NCBI RefSeq assembly: GCF_016482685.1
Contig: NZ_JACYHF010000018.1
Location: forward strand, 79,527-143,526
Direction: 5' to 3'
Length of the DNA stretch: 64,000 bases
Source of the DNA: Streptomyces sp. DSM 110735
GTDB taxonomy: Bacteria; Actinomycetota; Actinomycetes; Streptomycetales; Streptomycetaceae
Made by a program: the position numbers and the translations under genes. Positions 35,101-43,181 of this stretch are shown here, piece after piece. The first letter of the stretch is position 1. The number at the start of each line of letters is the position of its first letter. The notes beneath the pieces were generated by a model. The model was not told the origin of the DNA. It saw nothing but the letters and a program-made list of their open reading frames with translations, and searched no databases.

Positions 35101-35120
35101 TATGCTCCTTTACATGAGTC
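35101..35120 (+). promoter_or_regulatory. Nudix promoter with overlapping GntR operator
   Basis: TATGCT (35101-35106) could be a -10 box. The adjoining TGCTCCTTTACATGAGTC (35103-35120) shares the right half ACATGAGTC with the 34235 operator and runs through the ATG. With only 7 bases from -10 to ATG the mRNA would be leaderless. Confidence 0.5.
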
Positions 35121-35566
35121 AACCACAGGAAGCGAACCCGTCTCCCCTGCACTCCGTGTCCGTGGCCGGAGTGGTTGTGCGCGAGGACGGCCGCCTCCTG
35201 GCGATCCGCCGAGCCGACAACGGCGCCTGGCAACTCCCCGGCGGCATCCTCGAACTCGACGAGACCCCCGAGGCCGGCGTGGCCCGCGAGGTCCTGGAGG
35301 AGACAGGCATCCACGTCGAGGTGGACGAACTCACCGGCATCTACAAGAACTTGCCCCGCGGCATCGTGGCCCTGGTCTTCCGCTGCAAGCCGTCGGGCGG
35401 CATCGAGCGCACGTCTAGCGAGTCCACGGCTGTCTCCTGGCTCACGCCGGACGAGGTCAGCGAGCGGATGTCGGAGGTCTTCGCGGTCAGGCTGCTGGAT
35501 GCCTTGGACGGCAACGGACCGCATGTGCGGAGCCATGACGGCAAACGCCTGATCCCAGCGGGATAA
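35114..35566 (+). CDS. Nudix hydrolase, Pif-like
   Basis: 150 residues. Complete Nudix box at residues 44-66 (G, E50, REVLEETGI). No ribosome binding site, and the start codon lies within an operator. In pSAM2 the Nudix protein Pif gives immunity against redundant transfer and is encoded beside korSA/tra. The same neighbourhood here supports that role, but nucleotide-diphosphate hydrolysis for another purpose cannot be excluded. Confidence 0.85.
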   Translation: MSQPQEANPSPLHSVSVAGVVVREDGRLLAIRRADNGAWQLPGGILELDETPEAGVAREVLEETGIHVEVDELTGIYKNLPRGIVALVFRCKPSGGIERTSSESTAVSWLTPDEVSERMSEVFAVRLLDALDGNGPHVRSHDGKRLIPAG

Positions 35567-35706
35567 GACTTTCTCTACTTCATCAAGCCCCGGCTGCGCT
35601 GCGGGCGGCGCTCCTGCCTTCGGCCCGCTCTGCCCGCGCTGCGCCGACGCGCGCCCTGGTGTGGGTTGGCTGGCGGCATGAGGTCAGGACACGTCGTGGC
35701 TGGGGC

Positions 35707-35873
35707 GGTCGGCTCCACGGCTTTAGGCAGCCACTTTGGGGGGAGCCTCGAAGAGCATGGCCCCAACGTCGTGCTTTAACGGCAGGTCCACAGACAGCCC
35801 GACGCGCCGGAAGCTTACGGGGCCATGATCACTCCCCCCAAAGCAGCTCCAGCCCAAAGCCGCTCCACCGACC
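35707..35873. repeat. Long imperfect inverted repeat
   Basis: Inner arms CTTTGGGGGGAG (35734-35745) and CTCCCCCCAAAG (35832-35843) match exactly. Outer parts (GGTCGG and CGGCTTT on the left, AAAGCCG and CCGACC on the right) also pair with interruptions, giving arms of about 40 bases around an 86-base centre. Confidence 0.6.
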
Positions 35874-36043
35874 GTTGTCAGCGTAGGGGTATACCCTCAA
35901 AAGTTTGACGCCACCTCAGCCTCGAACAACTCCTGAAAACACTACATGTTGTGTCTCTACGTGCGAGTAACACAACTTATGGGGCCCTTGCTTGCAGAGC
36001 GTCTCATGGGGTGCTCTACTGATGGACGTTCGAAACCAAAGCA

Positions 36044-36094
36044 GGCCCCAGCCTGGGGGCTTCGACTTGAGGTCGAACCGCCCAGCATGGGGCC
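36044..36094. repeat. 51-base hairpin
   Basis: GGCCCCA (36044-36050) pairs with TGGGGCC (36088-36094), and TTCGAC (36061-36066) pairs with GTCGAA (36072-36077) around a TTGAG loop. Partial pairing in between (CTGGG with CCCAG) makes a stem of about 23 bp with few mismatches. Confidence 0.65.
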
Positions 36095-36196
36095 TAGTGC
36101 GTTGGTCGCGCCCTGGGACCCTACAACGAGCCATGGAGTTCTCCAACCCCGTGACACACCCGGGTGGTTCGCCTCAGAACTGAGGTGATGATCAAC

Positions 36197-36469
36197 ATGG
36201 CTGCATTGATGATCGGGTACGACCTGAACAGCCCCGGACAGAACTACGCGGCCTTGATCGAGGAGATCAAGGCGCTGGGATCGTGGTGCCACCCGCTGGA
36301 GTCCACGTGGGTGGTGAAGACCACGAAGAGCGTGTCCCAGGTTCGCGACACCCTCAAGAGCTACGTCGACGAGAACGACGAACTCCTCGTACTGGACGTC
36401 ACCGGCACCCCGTGGGCGAGCTACAACCTTGACCAGCGCGTCGCTGAGTGGCTCAGGGCGAACCTGTAA
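36197..36469 (+). CDS. SinR-family (Cas2-like fold) small protein
   Basis: 90 residues. ATG 36197 is preferred over 36188 because GAGGTGAT then sits 7 bases upstream. AALMIGYDLNSPGQNYAALIEEIKALGSWCHPLESTWVVKT followed by VRDTLKSYVDENDELLVLDV is the ferredoxin-like pattern of stand-alone Cas2/VapD-related SinR proteins. The N-terminal YDL corresponds to the Cas2 catalytic Asp strand. No CRISPR repeats or cas1 are present. Possible ribonuclease or toxin-type role. Followed by the channel-like membrane protein. Confidence 0.75.
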   Translation: MAALMIGYDLNSPGQNYAALIEEIKALGSWCHPLESTWVVKTTKSVSQVRDTLKSYVDENDELLVLDVTGTPWASYNLDQRVAEWLRANL

Positions 36470-36546
36470 CGCTCGCCGAGCCGCACCCTCGTGCGCCCGA
36501 TGGGGCAGTGACCAGCGGGCGCACTTACGGGGACCGTCAGACCAGC

Positions 36547-36669
36547 ATGAGCAACACGCCGGCCAATGAGCCACCAGATCAGTCGAGATCCGGTTACGCG
36601 ACCTGCCGTCCGAGTAAACCGCCGGACACACTTTCCCTTGAGGAGATGTCCCTGAGTAGGCAGCTATGA
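36547..36669 (+). CDS. Possible 40-residue coupled leader ORF
   Basis: ATG 36547 to a TGA that overlaps the ATG of the membrane protein (ATGA). It begins SNTPANEPP, echoing the SNTSLW start of the next protein. Weak ribosome binding site. Could be a coupling peptide or chance. Confidence 0.3.
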   Translation: MSNTPANEPPDQSRSGYATCRPSKPPDTLSLEEMSLSRQL

Positions 36670-37976
36670 GCAACACTTCCTTGTGGAGCAAGGTTGACCT
36701 TGCGGTCCGAAACGAAACCGCATCAAGCACTGAAGAAGGGTCAAGCAGCGCTTCTGGTGCGGCAAGCAAGCCATGGCCGAAATGGAAAGTGTGGACCCTC
36801 AACGTTCTCGGCTTCCTGCTCTGGACATACATAACAGTAAAACTGTTCGTTTTCGATCTAGACTCGTACCTCATTGACGAATACGCCCCGTGGGCGCAAT
36901 TTGCGCTTGACTACAAGTTCTTTATCATGGGTGGAATCTTCATCATCACGCTCCTCTTCTCGAAGGGGCGACGCCTGGCGTATCTCTACATCATCTTCTT
37001 CCCTCTGGTTATAATTCTTTGGAAAATTCCAAAATGGCTCTATAAGTTCAGGAGCTGGATCGCGGTCTTTGTTGTTCTGAACGCTACTACCACATTTGTC
37101 CGCCACTTCAAGTTCAACGCCGCCACTCGCTTCCTGGCTTTGCTCGCGCTCATCCTGATTGGCGTGTCGGAAAATGACGTCGCCATGGCCCTCTCGGCTG
37201 CCTACCTGGGGATCTACTTCGTCGTATTGATGGTTAGAACAATGTGGTTCGCCATCAAGCCGTCACATTTTCTCAGAGGGCAGCAGAAGCTAGTTGAGAG
37301 TCTCTCCGAAGGATCGTTCACTGTGCATCTGATCGGGGTGAACACGGACCTGCGCGACGACAGTGTGCAGAGGTTCAACGCTAGCCAGCTCTCTACCTTT
37401 ATTGCCAATCTCAGCAATGCAGTACTCATGAGCAAGGGAGTCTACTTCTGGGCGTATCAGCTCGAGAAGTACCGAACCAGTGCTGCCGCCTTGATCGTGA
37501 GCACCTTCTCATACGCCTCTCTTTACCTGCAAGGCATCATGGCCTTCACTGCCATCAATTACACAATCCTCCAAATTGATCCCGCCGCTTTCGAGTACAA
37601 GGGTAGTCCCTCGATCCCTCAAATCGCCTACTACTCGCTATTCACGGGCGCAGGTTCTTTCCTGACTCCCGTCTCAACAATCGCAACCATCGTTAAGCTC
37701 GCCATCAACATCATCGGTCCGCTTTTCTTGGCAGCCCTAGTGACCCAATTCGTCATTAGCAGGCGCCAGGTGGAGCAGGACGCGGCCGCAACCGAGGCGG
37801 TTGAAGGCATCAAGAAGGCGGGCGCGGAACTCGAAATTCGATTCCGGGAAGAGTATGATATTTCAACGGAAGAAGCCATTGAATGGCTGAGCCAACTCGG
37901 CGAGAGTTTCGCCCTAAAGGCGATTAGCTCTATGCTTGGCAAACTTCCGCCAGACTATGGGAGTGGTTCCGTCTGA
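36666..37976 (+). CDS. Multi-pass membrane protein with a channel-like C-terminal pore region
   Basis: 436 residues in DNA clearly AT-richer than its neighbours, so recently acquired. Hydrophobic segments lie at about 43-63, 84-99, 104-122, 131-145, 156-167, 173-197, 272-300 and 340-365. The last pair encloses IAYYSLFTGAGSFLTPVS, which aligns by eye with the pore loop of two-TM ion channels (normally YFSxxTxTTxGYGDxxP), but the GYG(D) selectivity filter is replaced by GAGS. The segment IIGPLFLAALVTQFVISRR afterwards fits the inner helix. A helical acidic cytoplasmic tail follows. No established function. An effector role next to the SinR-like gene is inference. Confidence 0.7.
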   Translation: MSNTSLWSKVDLAVRNETASSTEEGSSSASGAASKPWPKWKVWTLNVLGFLLWTYITVKLFVFDLDSYLIDEYAPWAQFALDYKFFIMGGIFIITLLFSKGRRLAYLYIIFFPLVIILWKIPKWLYKFRSWIAVFVVLNATTTFVRHFKFNAATRFLALLALILIGVSENDVAMALSAAYLGIYFVVLMVRTMWFAIKPSHFLRGQQKLVESLSEGSFTVHLIGVNTDLRDDSVQRFNASQLSTFIANLSNAVLMSKGVYFWAYQLEKYRTSAAALIVSTFSYASLYLQGIMAFTAINYTILQIDPAAFEYKGSPSIPQIAYYSLFTGAGSFLTPVSTIATIVKLAINIIGPLFLAALVTQFVISRRQVEQDAAATEAVEGIKKAGAELEIRFREEYDISTEEAIEWLSQLGESFALKAISSMLGKLPPDYGSGSV

Positions 37977-38009
37977 GTGGACCCGGCTCAGCCAGGCCTG
38001 CAACTGCCG

Positions 38010-38029
38010 CTGTCGAATGCGTGTCGAAG
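38010..38029. repeat. TGTCGAA pair, copy 2 (mid-element)
   Basis: CTGTCGAATGCGTGTCGAAG, differing from copies 1 and 3 at one or two central bases. It lies 33 bases after the membrane-protein stop. Confidence 0.5.
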
Positions 38030-38224
38030 TCGGAGGCCCCCGATGTCTACCCTGGGCTGCGCCGCAGGTCGGAGGACTGTTGCTCTAGAAGCATCAGGCT
38101 CCACTAGCAATGGATGAGTACGTGACGCCTACGGGCCCTCAGGCGCCGGTCGAGTGGCAGGCGGATGACGAGTGATCGCTCCTGGGCCGTTGCGCGTGCA
38201 AGGGCTGCCGAGGCCGACCACAGG

Positions 38225-38347
38225 CGACCGACACTGACAGGCGAGTCATCGCTGCCGGTCGGCGGAACCCTAGGCCAAGGCGCCCGGCCCAGACGAGTTT
38301 CCGCACAAGGGTGGCCGTACCGGCAAAATGGGGGCATTTCTTGCCGT
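38225..38347 (+). promoter_or_regulatory. Second copy of the ettA-leader-like block
   Basis: ACCGACACTGACAG, then after 44 bases ACGAGTTTCCGC, TGGCCGTAC and GGCAAAATGGGG match the ettA leader (19891-20007, minus) in order and spacing. It ends 66 bases before ATG 38414. Confidence 0.5.
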
Positions 38348-38413
38348 CGGATTGGTCGAGCGCTTATGCCGAGAAGGGACCCGGCATGAGCTCGCGTTCA
38401 GTAAGGTCCCGGC

Positions 38414-38722
38414 ATGGGGCAGCATGTAGAGCTCATCAACGGCCAGCAGATCCGTACTCAGCAGATCCTCTATGGCAGTGATGCCGAGATTGCTGCTGCC
38501 GGCATCGGTACACGCGACACGATCGCTATGGACTTCTACCGCATCCCGAACATGGACCATGCTCCGTCCTGCGACGTACAGGGATGCAACGAAGTGCCGG
38601 AGTACCGGGTGACCAAGCGTCTGGGACTCTTCAAGCGACCCAAGCAATACTTCGGCTGTTCCGAGCATCTGGACACGTGCCGCGCAGCCATGGCCTTCGG
38701 ACACAGCGGCGACCCTGCTTAG
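38414..38722 (+). CDS. Hypothetical protein with C/H-rich C-terminus
   Basis: 102 residues. The N-terminal half is polar (VELINGQQIRTQQILYGSD). The C-terminal half has CDVQGCNEVPEYR and YFGCSEHLDTCR, a CX4C...CX2HX3C pattern that could bind zinc. No family recognised. Located between the two cargo blocks. Confidence 0.55.
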   Translation: MGQHVELINGQQIRTQQILYGSDAEIAAAGIGTRDTIAMDFYRIPNMDHAPSCDVQGCNEVPEYRVTKRLGLFKRPKQYFGCSEHLDTCRAAMAFGHSGDPA

Positions 38723-39350
38723 CAGCGCTCTAACGAGCTAAGGCTGAGTGTCTAACTGCGTGACAACGGCGACATACAGCGGCGAACACCTGTGGATGTC
38801 TGCGGACCGTACCAGCAGGTGAGAGGTGCACCACTCCAAGGCCCAGCGCTCATCCAAGTTGCTTCGGGACGAAGAGGTCATCACGCGATGTGTCACGTAC
38901 CCGCTTTTGTAGTAGCGGCTTGTGCGGTTCGACGGTCGACAGCGTGGTCCAGGCCGGCGGGGGCACAGCGAGGGACACGCGTGCCTGCACCCGCGGCTGA
39001 CCCATCGTCGTGGCTGACTGTCGTCGGCTGAGGTTCAGACTGGGCGCATTGAGGGTGCTGGCCGTCAGCCGAGCGGTCTGAAACTGGGTCGTCTCTGGGC
39101 CGTCCGAGGTCGCTCAACAGCAGCCAATGACGACCAACGACGACCACCAGGCGCACGAGCCCACCGCTCCTGAGCAGGGAAACCCAGGTCTACAAGATCC
39201 CCGACAAGACCCAGGGCAAGGAGACACCTCTTGCCTTACCCATTGAGACTCCTCCGACTTCACGTCTCCGTACCCCGTCAGGCCGACTCTCAATGCCATA
39301 ACGGAAATCAGCCGCAGGCGCAATCGTCTATCTCCACCCCTCCTACTCGG
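38723..39350. other. Intergenic region without a recognisable gene
   Basis: No coding frame with gene-like codon use on either strand. At 38858-38881 a segment resembling a tRNA-Pro anticodon arm (GCTTCGGGACGAAGAGG) is present. It has a diverged twin at 41156-41179 beyond the nuclease and HEPN-like genes. Confidence 0.45.
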
Positions 39351-40295
39351 TTATTCCATCCTTGAGAAGATCTCGGAGACGGGCAGATAGCAATGACCAG
39401 TCTGGCTGGCGTGCTTCCTTTTGTGAGTCAGCAGGTCGTTCAGGCGGATACGTTGGTCCAGTACAGCCATGAAGTCGCCACCATCCATCGTGATGAACGG
39501 CGTACTAAGGCTGTAGATCGCCAGGGCATCGGAGGTGAAGCCACTCATGCTGACGTACAAACCGAGGGTGTTCTTGCCCTTGCGTTCGATGTTGGATCTA
39601 AAGACGTCCAGCTCCCGTCGACCGATGCGCTCCTTCCACCACTTGGCCTCAAGAACGTAGTAGTCAGTGTCGAAGGAGAAGGCGCCATCGATCTGCTCGT
39701 ACTCCATGATGTAGGCCGCCCGCGGCTCCAAGTCGTACAAGGCGAACAGCTCGTTGATGAAGCCCTCGAAGTCCGTCCCTCGCTGGTGCTTGTCGGTCGC
39801 CGCGTGCATCACGATGAACCGTTGCTTCAGATCGTCATGGGCTTGGGCGAAGACTCGGCTGTCCTGGTCCCTCTTCGCACTCTCAGCTATGGCCGCCGCG
39901 TGCTCCTCGTGTTCCTTGATGATGTCCTGCTGCTTGCGAGTCCAGCGCCGCAGTTCCGCCACGGCCGCCGTGGCCTTGGCCACCATGACGTCACCATCGA
40001 CCTGTCGTTCGAGGTTAGGAAACCGGTCCATGGCGGCGATGTCGAGCATGAGCGCCACGGTCACGTCCAGGTACCGGGTCTCATTGGCCCGCAGCAGTTT
40101 GACCAACTGGCCGGAGACTTCGCGCTTGGTGGCCTGAAAATTGAGCTGCGGCAGGAGCTCGCTGTGGTCCTTCAGTATCCCTCGGACGTACAGCTCAAAG
40201 GGATCTTTGTTCCAGTAGATCAACCAGAGCGCGTCGGCTAGTGCGTTGTACGCGCTGGGATTGATCGTCTTCTTGCGGGCATCAGGCTGCTGCAC
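39351..40295 (-). CDS. PD-(D/E)XK restriction endonuclease-like protein
   Basis: 314 residues from GTG 40295 (GGAGGAGGGG upstream; a longer GTG start at 40313 would include that site). The first ~165 residues are helical. The C-terminal nuclease domain has RGTDFEGFINELFALYDLEPR, then D203 (EQIDGAF) and E216-x-K218 (YYVLEAKWW), the D...ExK metal site of Mrr-like nucleases. YVSMSGFTSDAL is also typical. No methyltransferase is nearby, so if it is a defence nuclease it would be modification-dependent or conditionally active. Confidence 0.8.
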   Translation of the reverse strand: MQQPDARKKTINPSAYNALADALWLIYWNKDPFELYVRGILKDHSELLPQLNFQATKREVSGQLVKLLRANETRYLDVTVALMLDIAAMDRFPNLERQVDGDVMVAKATAAVAELRRWTRKQQDIIKEHEEHAAAIAESAKRDQDSRVFAQAHDDLKQRFIVMHAATDKHQRGTDFEGFINELFALYDLEPRAAYIMEYEQIDGAFSFDTDYYVLEAKWWKERIGRRELDVFRSNIERKGKNTLGLYVSMSGFTSDALAIYSLSTPFITMDGGDFMAVLDQRIRLNDLLTHKRKHASQTGHCYLPVSEIFSRME

Positions 40296-40496
40296 CTGCC
40301 CCCTCCTCCACACGCACTGTCACCGACCTATCACGGTACCGCGCGATCAGTCGATGACCAGCCTGTACGACAAGGCTTGATCCAACAGGTCGTGATGACC
40401 CGTCATTCAGCAGACGTCGGCTGGCCGGTGACGCAAGTGGACGGCGAGTGACAGAGGCGGCTTGTCCTGACTGTCATTGAGACGGGCCGACGAGCC

Positions 40497-41042
40497 TCAG
40501 GCCCGGAAGTGGGCCGCCACGTCGTCGAGCATGTCCAGGTAGTCGCCCGCACCAACAGTGCCCCCAGCCGCCTTGGAGCCGTGCAATGCCGATGTTAGGA
40601 CAATGCCGCGCAACCCTGCTGGCTGCCTCGGCTCCGCGTTCTGAAGGTGCCAACGATTGCCGTGCGCACAGGCGTTGCGGAAGTGCCTTACGAACTGAAG
40701 CAACGGGCTTGTCCTGTCGCTCAGCCCCGCGCGCTGGATGGTATCGCCCAGGCGGGCTGCACCATGCATCGTCGCGAAGTTCAGCAGATCCTCACCGAGT
40801 CCAGCACCCGCAGTTGAGCTGACCTTGGCAAAGATGTCTGTCAGCCGCTCCGCAGAGTGCGGCGTACCGTCATTGCGGTAGATGACCAGCGGTGAGTCTG
40901 CGGTTTGCTCGTACAGGTCGCGGTAGATGGCCATGAGCGGCTGACGGGGGTCAGCTAGCGGAAGTATGGCCAGGCTGAGACCGCAGAACCCAATCTTGAG
41001 TTCGTCAGCCAGCTGCGCGATGCGTTCCACCTCGATACCCAT
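40497..41042 (-). CDS. HEPN-like protein with RX4H motif
   Basis: 181 residues, all-helical. FVRHFRNACAHGNRWH contains R122-x4-H127, the catalytic motif of HEPN ribonucleases, set in a helix as expected. The rest is unremarkable. It is on the same strand and 201 bases upstream of the nuclease gene. Many abortive-infection and toxin systems use HEPN RNases, but the short RxxxxH alone is not proof. Confidence 0.65.
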   Translation of the reverse strand: MGIEVERIAQLADELKIGFCGLSLAILPLADPRQPLMAIYRDLYEQTADSPLVIYRNDGTPHSAERLTDIFAKVSSTAGAGLGEDLLNFATMHGAARLGDTIQRAGLSDRTSPLLQFVRHFRNACAHGNRWHLQNAEPRQPAGLRGIVLTSALHGSKAAGGTVGAGDYLDMLDDVAAHFRA

Positions 41043-41416
41043 GGCCCGGAATGTTAGGGCTCCCCTGCCCAGTCACCACTTGGCGACCCCGACCACCCGT
41101 GCTGCCTGGACCTGTCCCGAGCTCCAGCACCCGAAAATCGACCCTGCCCGCCTCAGCTGCTCCGAGACGAAGAGATCATGAGCTATGGTCGCCGTCCCTA
41201 CACCAGTTCGGTCACTGCCCCGTGCAGGTAAGCGTCCTTCTCGCAAGAACTGGAGTCTTCGGCTAGTTCCGAGGGAGAGAGAGGCAAGGCTCTACTTCCT
41301 CGCCGGAAGAGAAGAGCGGAACCCAACAGAGTGGCTGGGTTCCGGTTCCCACGTGGAAGCGTCTTCCTCGTCAAGGACCGCTTCGTAGCACGTCTTCAGA
41401 GTCCCAGTGGTTCGCC
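41043..41416. other. Intergenic region without a recognisable gene
   Basis: Only low-quality short frames. Contains the diverged tRNA-Pro-like segment at 41156-41179. Nothing else seen. Confidence 0.45.
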
Positions 41417-41698
41417 CTATGTCGGAAAGTAGTTTCGGTTGATTGCGACTCGAAGGACATCGCGCAGTGCGCCGGTCAGCTCCCGCGCCAGGCTGTGGAG
41501 CTCGTCCGGTTCCGCGTCTGCGTCGTCGAGAGTGTCCTGTGCCTGTTCCAGGATCTCAGCCGCACAGCCGAGTTGGACCGACTCGATGTTGTCCGCCAAG
41601 CGGGAGATGTAACCGCTTCCGTCGTCGGTGCTCAGGTAGCAGGGCTTGCCTTCCGGACCCACCCAAGGAAGAAGCCGGAGTTCGCTCGGGGCTGTCAT
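41417..41698 (-). CDS. Conserved small Streptomyces protein
   Basis: 93 residues: LRLLPWVGPEGKPCYLSTDDGSGYISRLADNIESVQLG then a helical C-terminus. The N-terminal block is a recurrent motif of small proteins in Streptomyces GntR-linked operons. The ATG overlaps the regulator's stop (ATGA). Function unknown. Confidence 0.7.
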   Translation of the reverse strand: MTAPSELRLLPWVGPEGKPCYLSTDDGSGYISRLADNIESVQLGCAAEILEQAQDTLDDADAEPDELHSLARELTGALRDVLRVAINRNYFPT

Positions 41699-42437
41699 GG
41701 CGAGGGATGCCTCTCGTTGATCACGTGGTGGGAGGTGAAGACCGCGTCGACGCGATCTCCTGGGAACGCCAGGAGCGCGGCCTCGGTGACGCGTCCGGTG
41801 GAGTCGGTGGCGACGCGCGTGATAGCGAGGACAGCCGCCGAGGAGGGGACTTCAGAGCCGAGGCTTCGTCCGGTGTCGCTGAGCGAGCGCAGACCGTCTC
41901 CCGGATGGCTGCCGGTGGTGGACCGACGACGGCGAATCTTGCGAGCGCTTCTCGGCGCGCGGGGTCGTCTTCGAGTACTCCGGCCGGCGCCAGGTCTCGT
42001 GGCGTGTAGATGCGGGCCAGCCCTTGGGGCGTCTCGCCGTCGAGACTGAGGCAAGAGAGCTCCGCAAGGGGGCTGCCTGTCGGCACCATCAAGAGAGCTG
42101 TGAGGCTGCCGCGGGCCGGGACCGTGGCGCTACGAACGGTGATGCGCAACGCCGGTCCAGTGGCCGTCAACGGGTCCAGCGTTCCCCAGCCGCCGACGTA
42201 CATGATCTTGCGGGGCGCACGTCGGACGAAGTTGCCCTTGCCGTGGATTTTCTCGACGAGGCGTTCGCCCTGGAGCACTGCGAGGGCATGGCGCAGCGTC
42301 ACCGTGCTCACGGCGTACTGCTCGGCCAAGGCCGTTTCGGACGGAAGTCGTTCGCCGGGTTGGAGACGGCCGGACGTGATCTGCCGCCGTAGATCGTCGG
42401 CGATGTCATGGTGGCGAGGAGGCATGAGTGCCGTCAC
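41695..42437 (-). pseudogene. GntR/HutC regulator with a one-base frameshift
   Basis: The GTG at 42437 overlaps the upstream stop (GTGA). The winged helix HHDIADDLRRQITSGRLQPGERLPSETALAEQYAVSTVTLRHAL and most of the UTRA domain read in one frame up to about 41860 (TPDEASALK). The family sequence then resumes in another frame (SSAAVLAITRVATDSTGRV, EAALLAFPGDRVDAVFTSHHVINERH) to a stop at 41695. Restoring one base in AAGTCCC would fuse them. So either the repressor is broken or there is a sequence error. Confidence 0.75.
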
Positions 42438-42658
42438 CGCCTTCTCATAGGCCGCACGGCAATGAGTCGGGTACGCGTGTGCATGGTCAGCAACTCGCCC
42501 GACTCGAAGACCAGTTGCTTCGCACCGTGAGGGAGCTGGAGCAGGTCGCTCACGCGGTAGGCGCAGCCGCCGAGTTGGATGACGTCGCCGCGCTGCACCG
42601 TGCTGGCAGTGATCTCGACGCTCGTTACCGGTGCGGTACCGGTGATCGGGGGCCTCAT
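42434..42658 (-). CDS. Small conserved protein (74 residues)
   Basis: ITASTVQRGDVIQLGGCAYRVSDLLQLPHGAKQLVFESGELLTMHTRTRLIAVRP looks like a small beta-barrel, reminiscent of phage-type modification or binding domains. The start overlaps the upstream stop (TGATG) and the end overlaps the regulator start. Member of the coupled operon 43460-41417. Confidence 0.65.
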   Translation of the reverse strand: MRPPITGTAPVTSVEITASTVQRGDVIQLGGCAYRVSDLLQLPHGAKQLVFESGELLTMHTRTRLIAVRPMRRR

Positions 42659-42858
42659 CAGGTCACCACCACGGGCGCAGGCAGGTCGACGACCCGATGG
42701 CACAGGCAGTCGCACGCTTCGTAGATCACCGGGAGATCGATCGGTGCCGGTGCCGGACGTGACTCCACGCAGGCGGAGTGCGTACCGATGTGGCAGGCGG
42801 TCGAGCGGTAGGGGCCCGGCATACCTTCCGTGCTCGATGACTGTCGACAGGGTGGCAT
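42658..42858 (-). CDS. Small Cys-rich protein (66 residues)
   Basis: Starts at ATG 42858 within the upstream stop (TGATG). STACHIGTHSACVESRP and IYEACDCLCHRVV give five Cys and several His, probably a zinc-binding unit. Operon member; function unknown. Confidence 0.65.
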   Translation of the reverse strand: MPPCRQSSSTEGMPGPYRSTACHIGTHSACVESRPAPAPIDLPVIYEACDCLCHRVVDLPAPVVVT

Positions 42859-43169
42859 CAGTGGACCCCCGCGAGAGCCGACCACGCGTCGGCGGGGAGG
42901 TGAGGGGCGACAACCACGGCGCGAGGTCGCGCGCGTCTCTCCCACGCCAGCACGTAAGGACGGACCAGGGCGACTTCCTCACCCATGAGCGGGGCCAGAT
43001 GAGCCGTCATTGCGGAGGACCGACGCAGGACAACGGTCGATGCGTCCGTGGGAGCCAGGGAGAAGGCGTCGGCCGACGGGTCGGAGGGCCGTAAGGGGCG
43101 GCGATGCCTGCCCTTGGTCGAGGTCCGCACCCTAGCTAGGGAAAGGGCGCGGCGGATACGGTTGAGCAC
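42858..43169 (-). CDS. Small hypothetical protein (103 residues)
   Basis: Basic N-terminus (NRIRRALSLARVR) then APTDASTVVLRRSS and LAPLMGEEVALVRPYVLAWERRARPRA, a motif that recurs in small actinomycete operon proteins. Starts 12 bases after the 43182 gene. Function unknown. Confidence 0.6.
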   Translation of the reverse strand: MLNRIRRALSLARVRTSTKGRHRRPLRPSDPSADAFSLAPTDASTVVLRRSSAMTAHLAPLMGEEVALVRPYVLAWERRARPRAVVVAPHLPADAWSALAGVH

Positions 43170-43181
43170 GCTGCTCAGCTC

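Larger units (their letters stand above)
35567..36196. other. 630-bp non-coding region rich in inverted repeats
   Basis: No credible gene on either strand. It contains a long imperfect inverted repeat (35707-35745 with 35832-35873), a 51-base hairpin (36044-36094), and three ATGGGG(C/T) motifs at 35979, 36006 and 36087. This is the part of the element most like a replication or transfer origin. Confidence 0.6.
37977..38413. other. Intergenic region with a TGTCGAA repeat and the copied ettA-leader block
   Basis: Holds the middle copy of the TGTCGAA pair (38010-38029) and, at 38225-38347, the block related to the ettA leader. No gene recognised on either strand. The block points at the 102-residue gene starting 38414. 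Confidence 0.55.

Noticed and set aside
36197..36469. CRISPR-Cas2 as evidence of a CRISPR locus
   Set aside because: No repeat-spacer array and no other cas genes in the window; stand-alone SinR-type protein fits better.
40497..41042. Toxin-antitoxin pair with the nuclease gene
   Set aside because: 201-base gap, no overlapping start and neither protein looks like a known antitoxin.
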